The position numbers and the translations under genes were made by a program. Under the pieces are notes generated by a model, which did no database searches, had not been told where the DNA came from, and saw only the letters and a program-made list of their open reading frames with translations. This document shows positions 15,203-22,468 of a stretch of DNA of 36,975 nt, in pieces; position 1 is the stretch's first letter, and the number at the start of each line of letters is the position of its first letter. Location: contig WJJV01000094.1 in the NCBI GenBank assembly GCA_014729495.1, forward strand, positions 1 to 36,975, given 5' to 3'. This stretch comes from Candidatus Woesearchaeota archaeon (lineage in GTDB: Archaea > Nanobdellota > Nanobdellia > Woesearchaeales > UBA12501).

Positions 15203-16969
15203 TTAAACTCCCCAGACAGCATTGTTTTTCCTCTTTATAAGGGCTATCTCCTTTATGGCCTCTATTTCGTCCTCACTGAGGTATTTCTTCAGATACTTCA
15301 TCTTCCTGAAGTCATCTTCTGGCACTGCGCTGTATAATACGCTTCCTTCATCTATCTGCCTTCCCACAGTCACTCCAGGGAATGACGCAGCCACCTGCTT
15401 GCCTTTCTCTGCCTCGCTCACGTTCTCTTTCTCAAGCTGTATTGTCTTGACTTCTGTAATCTCTTTTCCTTCATCATTCATGATCGGCATGCCTGTCTTC
15501 AGCTTTCCGGCAAGGATCTCCACTCCAACTATTGCAGGATTGCTCTGCCTGAATACATAGCCTTGAAGGACTTTTATCCTGCAGGGCCTCACAAGAGTGT
15601 CAAGCTTCATGGCCTCAATGTTCTTTGATGACTCATCTGCCCATTTCTCATAGTCCTCAATTATCCTGTATATGACATCATTTGTTATTATCTTGACCTT
15701 CTTGGGAACATGGATATCCTCAGGCACCATTACATTGAATCCAAGTATCGCGCTCTGAAGAGGATCCTTCTCAAAGCTACTTTCAGCATCTGCGATGTCC
15801 TTCTTTGTTATATTTCCTATAGATGCTTTTCTGATAGCTATATCCTTCTCCTTGAGCAGCTGGACAAGAGCCTCAAGTGATCCTATGTTGTCCGCCTTTA
15901 TCACAACACCTTCAGAGCCTTTCTCAATAAGGACTTCTCCAACTGTCTTCTGGACATCATGTATTATCTCATCTGTATCCTGCTGTTCACCTACAGCAAC
16001 TACTGGCATGCCTGCAATAGCTTCCTCCACATCAGGTGCTGATATCTTGACTCCAGTAGCAGCTTTAACTTCCTTGACTGACCTGAACTTGGCCTTCTTC
16101 TCCCTCATCTCTGACAGGGGCATTGGTTCAAACAATGCCCTGACCTTTGTCACAATAGGCTCGTTTATTCCGCCTATGACTATAGTATCATTGACCTTAA
16201 GTGTTCCATCATACAATATGACATCAATTGTCTTGCCTAGTCCTTTCTCTTCCTTTACTTCCATGACAGTGCCTTTTGCAGGACCTGATACATTGCAGTC
16301 CAGGCATCTTTCAAGGAATCTTTGGGCCAGTCCAGCCACCATCATTATGAGCTCAGGTAGTCCTTCGCCGGTCTTTGCAGAACATGGCACAATAGCCACT
16401 TTCTTGCTGAAATCATCCACCCTGTCAAATCTTTCAGAATCCATCTGGAATCTCTCATGGATCTGGCCCACAAGCTCATAGAGCTTCTGGTCAAGAGCAG
16501 CGGCAACATCAGGAGACTGCTCTTTCAGATTGGCAAGGGCTCCTTTGTCTGAGGATTTCCAGCCAGGCACAAGATCCAGTTTGTTGGCTGCGATCACAAA
16601 AGGAGTCTTGTTGGATCTCAGTATCTCTATAGCCTCAATAGTCTGCGGCTTGAACCCCTCATTTATGTCAACCACAAGTATGGCTATGTCAGCAAGCGAG
16701 CCGCCTCTTTTCCTGAGGCTTGTGAATGCTGCATGTCCAGGAGTGTCGATGAACAGCAGGCCTGGAATGGTCAGCTTCATGTTCAGGCTATCAAGAAGCT
16801 CTCCGCATCTATCATTTATTACTTCAAGAGGTATTATTGAAGCGCCTATTGCCTGGGTTATTGCTCCTGCCTCGCCCTTGACTATACAACTGCCTCTGAT
16901 AGAATCAAGAATGCTTGACTTGCCATGGTCAACATGGCCCAAAACAGAGCATATAGGGCTTCTTAGCAT
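15203..16969 (-). CDS. infB: Translation initiation factor aIF5B (IF-2-like GTPase)
   Basis: A ribosome-dependent GTPase that promotes subunit joining and initiator tRNA positioning. G-domain motifs are all intact: G1 GHVDHGKS (11-18), G3 DTPGH (75-79), G4 NKLD (129-132) and G5 SAKTGEG (about 196-202). The domain II, III and IV regions follow, including the VVIKADNIGSLEAL segment of the aIF5B/IF-2 core, and the protein ends in KNNAVWGV. The 588-residue length is typical for archaeal aIF5B, with no intein and no bacterial N-terminal extension. I start at ATG 16969: the G1 motif then falls at the usual distance, GGTG lies 8-9 nt upstream, and a CTTTAAATAC box (17001-17010) fits. A GTG at 16978 is an alternative. 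Confidence 0.96.
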   Translation of the reverse strand: MLRSPICSVLGHVDHGKSSILDSIRGSCIVKGEAGAITQAIGASIIPLEVINDRCGELLDSLNMKLTIPGLLFIDTPGHAAFTSLRKRGGSLADIAILVVDINEGFKPQTIEAIEILRSNKTPFVIAANKLDLVPGWKSSDKGALANLKEQSPDVAAALDQKLYELVGQIHERFQMDSERFDRVDDFSKKVAIVPCSAKTGEGLPELIMMVAGLAQRFLERCLDCNVSGPAKGTVMEVKEEKGLGKTIDVILYDGTLKVNDTIVIGGINEPIVTKVRALFEPMPLSEMREKKAKFRSVKEVKAATGVKISAPDVEEAIAGMPVVAVGEQQDTDEIIHDVQKTVGEVLIEKGSEGVVIKADNIGSLEALVQLLKEKDIAIRKASIGNITKKDIADAESSFEKDPLQSAILGFNVMVPEDIHVPKKVKIITNDVIYRIIEDYEKWADESSKNIEAMKLDTLVRPCRIKVLQGYVFRQSNPAIVGVEILAGKLKTGMPIMNDEGKEITEVKTIQLEKENVSEAEKGKQVAASFPGVTVGRQIDEGSVLYSAVPEDDFRKMKYLKKYLSEDEIEAIKEIALIKRKNNAVWGV

Positions 16970-17000
16970 TTTAGACACCAGATCTGAAGAAAAAAAGACT

Positions 17001-17010
17001 GTATTTAAAG
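17001..17010 (-). promoter_or_regulatory. TATA box of infB
   Basis: GTATTTAAAG on the plus strand gives CTTTAAATAC toward infB, about 30 nt before its ATG. Confidence 0.6.
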
Positions 17011-17239
17011 GTTTGGGTGGTAATATTATAATGATATTATCTGCAACAACTATAATGGGCTCATACACTGTCAAGAAGAAGGGTTTATTATTATGCAGGC
17101 AGCAACAGAAAATCTAAGATTTTCTTAGTTACAAAAGCTTCGCATTTGTAACAACAACAATGGACTCATACACGGTCAAAAAGGAAATTTTCTATCTTTA
17201 CGGCAGCAGCAACAGTGGACAGATTGATAAATTAATGTC

Positions 17240-17370
17240 GGCAACAACAATAATGGATTCATACACCGTTAAAAATTTGCTTTGCAAATTTTTACCTTAT
17301 TCGTAAATGCTAAAAATTTACTATGTAAATTTTTACCATCTACACTCAGTATTCATCCCTTGTTGTTGCC
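17240..17370 (+). repeat. Multibranched core hairpin of copy M
   Basis: Outer stem GGCAACAACAA (17240-17250) with TTGTTGTTGCC (17360-17370), extended by GGAT/ATCC. Inner hairpins are AAAAATTTGC-TTT-GCAAATTTTT (17271-17293) and TAAAAATTTAC-TAT-GTAAATTTTTA (17311-17335). Relative to copies L and R the outer stem changes G-C to A-T and GGAC/GTCC to GGAT/ATCC, all with pairing kept. Confidence 0.8.
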
Positions 17371-17423
17371 TCAAAAAAGTTATGTTGCTGCCTCAACTAT
17401 TCTGCCTGGCTAAAGCCAAAAGA

Positions 17424-17800
17424 TAGCGCCACCTCGCTGATGTCACTAGAGCAACATCTTATCAGCGAGGCTAGGAATATGTTGCAAGAGAATAAACCAA
17501 AAGGAATAGCCACCTCTCCGATGTCAGGGTAGCAGCATCTGATCGGAGAGGCAAGGAGTTTAAATGTTTTGAAGAATTCATATAATGCCATAGCCACCTC
17601 GCCAACATAGCATTAGCAGCATCTTATTGGCGAGGCTAGGAGAAGAGTGCAATATAATCCTCTTAAAGCCATCCACCTTTCCGTGGTCTGGTTTATGGCG
17701 CTTATAAGAGAGGCTAGGAATAAATTACAATATAATCCCAAAAATCTATCGCCATCTCTCAGACATAGGACTATCAGCATCCTTTTTCGAGGCAAGAATG
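17424..17800 (+). repeat. Tandem ~80-nt hairpin modules
   Basis: Five modules begin with GCCACC or GCCAtC at intervals of about 76-82 nt and end with GAGGC-tAGGA. Their arms differ but pair: CCTCGCTGAT (17432-17441)/ATCAGCGAGG (17461-17470); CCTCTCCGAT (17513-17522)/ATCGGAGAGG (17542-17551); CCTCGCCAA (17597-17605)/TTGGCGAGG (17637-17645). Modules four and five are degraded. The loop keeps AGCARCATCT. The period is not a multiple of three and the arms are not identical, so this is neither a CRISPR nor a protein repeat. Confidence 0.8.
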
Positions 17801-17870
17801 ATACATCTATACATCAGATAATCAAGAGCTGACTATGCTATTACTTCATATTGATTCAGATTCTCAATCA

Positions 17871-17885
17871 AAACATTTATATATC
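17871..17885 (+). promoter_or_regulatory. Candidate promoter after repeat copy M
   Basis: AAACATTTATATATC resembles a BRE/TATA pair and would give a ~45 nt leader for the secreted protein at 17953. Confidence 0.5.
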
Positions 17886-17952
17886 TCTTAACCATTCTGA
17901 AATAGTAATATTTGAGATAGTAATATTAATAATTTTAAAGCGGGGTGTTGAT

Positions 17953-18333
17953 ATGAAAAAGGGACTGACAGGATTCTTTGCTGGAATCATCATGATGATT
18001 CTTATATCTACTATTGCATGCGCTGTGCCTGGTTATGACCTGCAGCTGAGCACATTCAGGTTCGGCGGAGTGTATGATGATCAGCTTGAGATGCACTATA
18101 ATGTATACAACTCAGGCCTTGAGAACATTGAGGACGCCACTGTCACACTATGGATACCTGATGCAGGATATTATGCTGCCTCAGGAGGATTTGACATAAG
18201 CGACGGCGAGAAGCACGGCCATTACTTCACTCCAGGCCTTGACAGCCTTGAGCCTGGCTGGCATTTTGCAAGGATAATGGTGTCAAGCGATTACTCAAGG
18301 GATATCATGTGGAGATGGATAGAGATAGAATGA
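17953..18333 (+). CDS. Small secreted protein
   Basis: 126 residues with a clear signal peptide (MKKGLTGFFAGIIMM...TIACA, cleavage near residue 24). The mature part looks like a single beta-sandwich: FGGVYDDQLEMHYNVYNSGLENIEDATVTLWIPD resembles CARDB/DUF11-type domains that begin with alternating strands and an N-x-G turn. This is a weak resemblance. The start is ATG 17953, because GGGGTG lies just upstream and the signal peptide then begins at the N-terminus. The gene follows the structured repeat and is 30 nt ahead of the next gene, probably an operon. Confidence 0.75.
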   Translation: MKKGLTGFFAGIIMMILISTIACAVPGYDLQLSTFRFGGVYDDQLEMHYNVYNSGLENIEDATVTLWIPDAGYYAASGGFDISDGEKHGHYFTPGLDSLEPGWHFARIMVSSDYSRDIMWRWIEIE

Positions 18334-18363
18334 TCTGTGTGGGGCAGAATCTGATAAAGTAAA

Positions 18364-18987
18364 ATGCATGGGCATTCAGCTGATCTGATTGAGAGAGAAC
18401 TAAGAAGATATCTCTGTAAGGATGGTTTTGATGAAAAAAGAACTCTTGATGATGTCAGGAAGGTCTTGTATTGGATCAATGAAAAGCAGCCAAGGATTCC
18501 TGCTGAAGTTAATCCGAGAAACCTTGAGGGTATTTCTACAGATTTCCATTACAAAAAGAGATATGTCTGCACTGATGATACTGGAATTGTAGTCAATAGA
18601 AGAGTGGATCTTAGAAGAATCATCAGGCAAGGAAAGCCTGCCATTGCTTTACCTCAGGATCTCTACATAAGACTGGCTAACCTGAAGACAAATCATTTCT
18701 TCAGCTCTTCATGGCTTGAGAATATCGCAAGGAATGATCCTCTGGTCACTGATGCAATAGCATCAACTCTGACTGGTTTCGGAGTGCTCGCAAAACAGAC
18801 CGATACTAAGCTCTCAGTCTATGGGGACAGCGAGATAATAAGCCCTTTGCTGATAATACCTGGTGTTGATATGGAAACTTATGGGCTGTTAAGGCAATGG
18901 GAAAAAAGGTTCTCTGTTGACAGGAACCTGAAGTATGGTTTCTTTGGCATTGCTTCACCAGAAAAACCAGGAAAGTACGCGGCTTAA
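18364..18987 (+). CDS. Hypothetical protein
   Basis: A 207-residue soluble protein I do not recognise. The first third is helical and charged (IERELRRYLCKDGFDEKRTLDDVRKVLYWI); the middle contains a basic stretch (NRRVDLRRIIRQGKPAIALPQDLYIRLANL). There is no transmembrane helix or signal peptide. It follows the secreted protein by 30 nt with no convincing promoter between them, and is convergent with the winged-helix regulator gene. Function unknown. Confidence 0.65.
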   Translation: MHGHSADLIERELRRYLCKDGFDEKRTLDDVRKVLYWINEKQPRIPAEVNPRNLEGISTDFHYKKRYVCTDDTGIVVNRRVDLRRIIRQGKPAIALPQDLYIRLANLKTNHFFSSSWLENIARNDPLVTDAIASTLTGFGVLAKQTDTKLSVYGDSEIISPLLIIPGVDMETYGLLRQWEKRFSVDRNLKYGFFGIASPEKPGKYAA

Positions 18988-19023
18988 TAAAGCGTTGTTC
19001 TCAAAAGAATAATTGAGCTTTCT

Positions 19024-19611
19024 TCAATGCATCAGTCCTTTCAGATACTGCTGCCTTATTGTCTTGAAGCCTTTTTCTGTCACGCAGACAAGGGTCTTTC
19101 TTCCCTGTTTCTGCCTCTCCATAAGGCCGATTTCCTCAAGCTTTGATATGCATCTTGAGACAACCCCTGACTTGCCTGCCTGATTGACAGGATACAGCTC
19201 TTCTACAAGCATCTTCATGGGTATGAAATCGCTTCCGCTCTCCTTTGACATCTTGTATGTCAGGATAAGTATCTTCTTCTCATGATTGGTAAGCTCGTAT
19301 TTTATGCTTATTGACCTCTGGCCTGAAGACTTTGGATTCATAAGCTCCACAAGCTGGTCAAATATCTCTATGAATTCCTTGCCCCTGTTGGTTATGCTCA
19401 TTATATAGTCATTGTCAACCGAGTCCAGGGCTATAAGATTATAGGATGACAGCTTTTCAGCTGCTTCTGTGCCTCTGCTTTTGAGCCTGGCTTTTGAGCC
19501 TACATCAGAAAGCTTTGTTGTATAGGACTTCTTTTCCAGCACCTCGTTGTCATAGAGCGCTTTCAGTAGATTGATAGCATCCTTGTCTGTAAGCAGGGGG
19601 TAGAGTTTCAT
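19024..19611 (-). CDS. Winged-helix transcriptional regulator
   Basis: A 195-residue protein that appears to contain two winged-helix DNA-binding domains. One spans about residues 5-85 (AINLLKALYDNEVLEKKSY...KLSSYNLIALDSV, then TNRGKEFIEIF). The second spans about 105-190 (YELTNHEKKILILTYKMS..., with CISKLEEIGLMERQKQGRKTLVCVTEKG as recognition helix and wing). Target genes are unknown, but divergent transcription from orc1/cdc6 suggests control of that gene or of itself. I start at ATG 19611: the TTTATAATTTT box (19637-19647) would make the transcript leaderless there. A longer frame to 19665 runs through the promoter. Confidence 0.8.
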   Translation of the reverse strand: MKLYPLLTDKDAINLLKALYDNEVLEKKSYTTKLSDVGSKARLKSRGTEAAEKLSSYNLIALDSVDNDYIMSITNRGKEFIEIFDQLVELMNPKSSGQRSISIKYELTNHEKKILILTYKMSKESGSDFIPMKMLVEELYPVNQAGKSGVVSRCISKLEEIGLMERQKQGRKTLVCVTEKGFKTIRQQYLKGLMH

Positions 19612-19636
19612 ATATGATTCTTGATTTATGAGCTTG

Positions 19637-19690
19637 TTTATAATTTTTGTTGTACTTCTTTGCAACTATTCCACCAACCAGTATACTTTT
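19637..19690. promoter_or_regulatory. Divergent promoter region, regulator and orc1/cdc6
   Basis: TTTATAATTTT (19637-19647) serves the leftward regulator gene. CAGTATACTTTTC (19679-19691) is a weaker TATA candidate for the rightward cdc6 gene. A small inverted repeat TTCC-CCATATT-GGAA lies just downstream (about 19689-19703). It is a possible protein-binding site but too short to call an origin recognition box. Confidence 0.4.
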
Positions 19691-19730
19691 CCCCATATTG
19701 GAATACAAGTTAGTATCGGAAGCATCGGAA

Positions 19731-21008
19731 ATGAGGGAAACAAAAACCGAAAAGTATATAAAGGACTTGCGCAATACTATGGTTAAGGTGTTTGGAAGAA
19801 ACAAACGGTTCTTCCAGGGGTGGTTTGAGAAAATGGAACCAATGACTTTCGCTTCAGTGCTGAAAAATCCAATATACAACAAAAGGGATGTGCTCTATTC
19901 TTTGGAGCCGCCCACTGGATTTCTGCACAGGACGGGTCAGAAGAACGAGCTCATAATGGAGCTGGCGCCTATACTCATGGGCTCTGCTGTGAGCTGCGTT
20001 TTTGTTTACGGAGTGCCTGGAACCGGCAAGACAGGCCTCATATTTGATCTGATGAAAGAGCTTGAGCAGGAAGCAGACAACAAGGAAGTGGAGCTGAAAA
20101 CAGCTTACATAAACTGCTCAGAGAACAGGACAGAGACAGTGATCCTGATAGGCCTGCTGAACCAGCTGAATCCTGAAAGGGAGTACCCAAGGATGGGATG
20201 GACAAGGGCAAAGGCCCTCAGCGAGTTCAACAATCTGCTTGAGGATGAGTCAAAGCAGGTGCTGGTGATACTTGATGAAGTAGACTATGTGCTCAAGGAA
20301 AGCGGTGATGACATATTATACAGGCTCAGCAGGATAAACAACAGCGTGAAATCAAAGGTTTCCACTCTTGTAATATCAAATGATGTTAGGGTGGGAGATT
20401 ACATAAAACCTCGGACCCAGTCGGCATTCGGCAGGGTAAAAGTAATCTTCTCTCCTTACACATCAGATGAGCTCTTTGACATACTCAAGGAAAGGGCAAA
20501 GGTGGCATTCAAGCCAGGAGTGATAACAGATGCAGTGATAAAGAAGGTTGCAGAGATAGAGGCCCAGAGGAACGGAGATGCGAGAAAGGCGCTTGAGCTC
20601 ATGGATTCATGCGCAAAGATAGCGATAGCAAAGAAGAGAAACAAGATAACACTTGACCTTGTTGAAGAGGCTGACAAGAACCTTGAGAGGGACCAGATGC
20701 TGGCAATAGTGCAGACACTCACGCAGCATCAGAAACTTATCTACCTCTCAATCCTCAAGAATGAGGAGAAAGTGATGGCTGGATCAGATATCTACAGGAT
20801 ATACCTTGAGGAGTGCGAGTCACTCAACATAAAGCCATTGTCAGAGAGAAGGGTCAGGTCATTCCTCATAGAGCTGACAGAGATGGGGCTCATAGAATCA
20901 GAGGTAGGATGGCTTGCTTCAGCAAAGAAGAAGACAAGGAAGATATCACTCAATCTTGACAAGGCAGTAAAGAACAAGGCAATAAAACTCATAAGGGATT
21001 CAATCTGA
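19731..21008 (+). CDS. cdc6: Orc1/Cdc6 replication initiator
   Basis: An archaeal origin-binding AAA+ ATPase that recognises origins and helps load MCM. Walker A is GVPGTGKTG (94-102, K100), Walker B VILDEVDY (D182-E183), sensor 1 LVISNDVR, and sensor 2 RNGDARKALELM. A C-terminal winged-helix domain (about 330-425) contains the SERRVRSFLIELTEMGLIE recognition region. The 425-residue length is typical. I choose ATG 19731 (MRETKTEKYIKDLRN) as start because the upstream extension from 19647 crosses the promoter of the divergent regulator and has no family resemblance. Origins commonly lie next to such genes, so the flanking intergenic regions are candidates, though clear ORB elements are not seen. 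Confidence 0.94.
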   Translation: MRETKTEKYIKDLRNTMVKVFGRNKRFFQGWFEKMEPMTFASVLKNPIYNKRDVLYSLEPPTGFLHRTGQKNELIMELAPILMGSAVSCVFVYGVPGTGKTGLIFDLMKELEQEADNKEVELKTAYINCSENRTETVILIGLLNQLNPEREYPRMGWTRAKALSEFNNLLEDESKQVLVILDEVDYVLKESGDDILYRLSRINNSVKSKVSTLVISNDVRVGDYIKPRTQSAFGRVKVIFSPYTSDELFDILKERAKVAFKPGVITDAVIKKVAEIEAQRNGDARKALELMDSCAKIAIAKKRNKITLDLVEEADKNLERDQMLAIVQTLTQHQKLIYLSILKNEEKVMAGSDIYRIYLEECESLNIKPLSERRVRSFLIELTEMGLIESEVGWLASAKKKTRKISLNLDKAVKNKAIKLIRDSI

Positions 21009-21068
21009 GAATCAGATCAGATAAAGAATCCAATCATAAGAGATCATGCTCACTTCGTTTGTGGGGGG

Positions 21069-21114
21069 AAAGAGGTGATTCCAGGCACGGCATAGCCGGG
21101 CCTGCGATCTTTCT
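21069..21114 (+). ncRNA. Structured leader motif, copy 1
   Basis: This 46-nt stretch has AAAGAGGTG, four variable bases, CAGGC...GCCTGCG, and closes with CTTTCT. The inner stem CAGGC-a-CGGC-ATA-GCCG-g-GCCTG is strong, and AAAGA can pair with TCTTT. The same layout with different inner bases occurs at 31972-32018. It lies in the 230-nt gap before the HD-GYP-like gene, about 125 nt ahead of the GTG start, so it could be a cis-regulatory leader or a small RNA. Not matched to a known class. Confidence 0.5.
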
Positions 21115-21238
21115 CCTTTTGAAATAAAGTTTTTGAAAGGTTTTGGCAGAAGAAAGAGTGATTTAGCATAGCGAAAGCTGCGCAGAATAGACAAGAAACA
21201 GAATTGACTTAGCAAAAGCTATGATGGGGTGATGAGAA

Positions 21239-22366
21239 GTGGAATACTTGATAGTTGGAAAGCACAAGATACCAAAAGACAAAATAAATCCTGAAAATTT
21301 CGGGCTTTGGGGAGGCTACACTCCACTGACTCTTGTTGAGAAGTCAAGGGAGAGCAATGTATCCTCAAATGATTCAGGTCTAAGATCAAAACTTTTTGAG
21401 ACAGCTGAGAATGACAAGTATGTCCAGATGGCTGTTCAGAGGCTTGACAGTGCTTTCCACCAGCTTTCAGAGCACAAGGACTGGTCTGGCGTCCATTCGC
21501 TCAGGCAGCTTGCTGAAGAGCTTTACTCTGAAATTGAGGCCAGCAGACCCATAGTCTTTGATCTGCTGGGCGCGATGGATTATCTGCAGACCGAATTTGA
21601 GTCCGAGAATATAGCTCTTACAGGAAGGGACAGGCTTCTGGTGCATTCCCTTGATGTGTGCATGCATGGCTGCATGGCTGCAGTGGAGGCCAATGCTTAT
21701 CATATGAAAAAAGGCATGGAGCCGCCTTATGACAAGAAATCAATGAGAAAGATAGCAATGGGAGGCCTTCTCCATGATATCGGAAAGCTTGAGAAGCAGA
21801 TGATGGAATTATGGACTCTTCCAAGAAAGCTTACTGATGACGAAAGGGAGGAGATGAAGCTCCATACTCAGTATGGCCTGATAATACTTCAGGAGTATCA
21901 GGATGTGCTTGGGAGCGATCTCCTGGACTGCGTAGCATTCCACCATGAAAAGCCTGATGGCAGCGGGCATTTTCATGTATCAGATGATGATTATGCAAGC
22001 GATGAATCAAAGGTAATATCAGTAGCTGACAAGTTCGCTGCTATGTTCACAGAAAGAAGAAGATACCGTGATGAGCCTGTGCCTAACTTCTGGAATGGAG
22101 CATTCCTTGCAGAGGTATTTGGATACAGGATCCAGGAGGGCAAGGCATTGGTGGAAGTGCCTGAAAATTATCCTGAGAATCCATGGGGCAAAGTAACCAG
22201 CGCTTTTGAGAGGCTCTTTAGGAATGGGGTGCATTCGCATCCTGACAAGGATTTTTACAGCACAGAGCTTGTGCTTGGAGGCAGTAAAAGGATGTGCGTC
22301 TTTTACCAGCCAGAGGAGAAGGAAAGAATAATCCCTGCCAATATTGAGGAAGGGTATCACGCTTAA
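21239..22366 (+). CDS. HD-GYP-like metal-dependent phosphohydrolase
   Basis: A 375-residue HD-domain protein close to the HD-GYP subfamily, which in bacteria hydrolyses cyclic dinucleotides. Motifs: LLHDIGK (HD at 179-180, GK at 182-183), HTQYG (H209), AFHHEKPDGSGHF (HHE at 235-237) and VADKFAAM (D264). The position usually occupied by GYP reads GHF, so it is a divergent member, and c-di-GMP activity is not assured. The N-terminal 120 residues show no known sensor domain. The start is GTG 21239, supported by a GGGGTGAT ribosome-binding site seven nucleotides upstream. It is preceded by a structured leader and followed by a double hairpin, then by orphan genes. Confidence 0.85.
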   Translation: MEYLIVGKHKIPKDKINPENFGLWGGYTPLTLVEKSRESNVSSNDSGLRSKLFETAENDKYVQMAVQRLDSAFHQLSEHKDWSGVHSLRQLAEELYSEIEASRPIVFDLLGAMDYLQTEFESENIALTGRDRLLVHSLDVCMHGCMAAVEANAYHMKKGMEPPYDKKSMRKIAMGGLLHDIGKLEKQMMELWTLPRKLTDDEREEMKLHTQYGLIILQEYQDVLGSDLLDCVAFHHEKPDGSGHFHVSDDDYASDESKVISVADKFAAMFTERRRYRDEPVPNFWNGAFLAEVFGYRIQEGKALVEVPENYPENPWGKVTSAFERLFRNGVHSHPDKDFYSTELVLGGSKRMCVFYQPEEKERIIPANIEEGYHA

Positions 22367-22434
22367 CCACGGGGGTGGTTAGGAGATGCAGGCTGCCTGT
22401 TTGTTGGGGGGCAGGCAGCTGAAGCATCTTCCTA
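22365..22434 (+). other. Double hairpin between HD-GYP-like and next gene
   Basis: Hairpin one is AACCAC-GGGG-GTGGTT (22365-22380), starting within the stop codon of the upstream gene. Hairpin two has an outer stem TAGGAGATGC/GCATCTTCCTA with one bulge (22380-22389 and 22424-22434) and an inner stem GCTGCCTG/CAGGCAGC (22392-22399 and 22412-22419) around a G-rich loop. It is too stable to be chance in this AT-rich sequence. It could be a terminator-antiterminator, a processed intercistronic RNA or a riboswitch-like leader for the gene at 22469. Confidence 0.6.
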
Positions 22435-22468
22435 TCCAGTATTTTCATAGATAAGTTTGGGGGATATT

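Larger units (their letters stand above)
17028..17830 (+). repeat. Dispersed structured repeat, copy M (largest)
   Basis: This gene-free region between infB and the next gene holds the longest copy. Order: two partial units with the ATGG-x-CTCATACAC signature (17028-17090 and 17152-17215), the perfect hairpin AGAAAATC-TAA-GATTTTCT (17107-17125), hairpin GTTACAAA/TTTGTAAC (17128-17152), the core (17240-17370) and five tandem ~80 nt modules (about 17424-17800). Its stems differ from copies L and R but remain complementary, while CTACACTCAGTATTC is unchanged. No open frame is shared with the other copies. The peptide-like signature (ATG GAC TCA TAC ACG GTC) varies at third positions, but the frames end at once in hairpins and stops. 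Confidence 0.85.

Noticed and set aside
17028..17275. Peptide-like signature M(D/G)SYTVK with mostly third-position differences in the repeat units, suggesting a coding repeat
   Set aside because: The frames run into hairpins and stops within a few codons, unit spacing is not a multiple of three, and the variable positions are better explained by base pairing.
17424..17800. CRISPR array
   Set aside because: Repeats are not identical, arms covary, spacing units are ~80 nt with conserved parts in the supposed spacers, and no cas gene is present.
17424..17800. Integron attC-like cassette array
   Set aside because: No conserved attC core sites, no integrase, and no cassette genes between the modules.
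19689..19703. TTCC-CCATATT-GGAA inverted repeat upstream of cdc6 as an origin recognition box
   Set aside because: Too short, with no G-rich tail and no second copy; it does not match ORB or mini-ORB patterns well enough.
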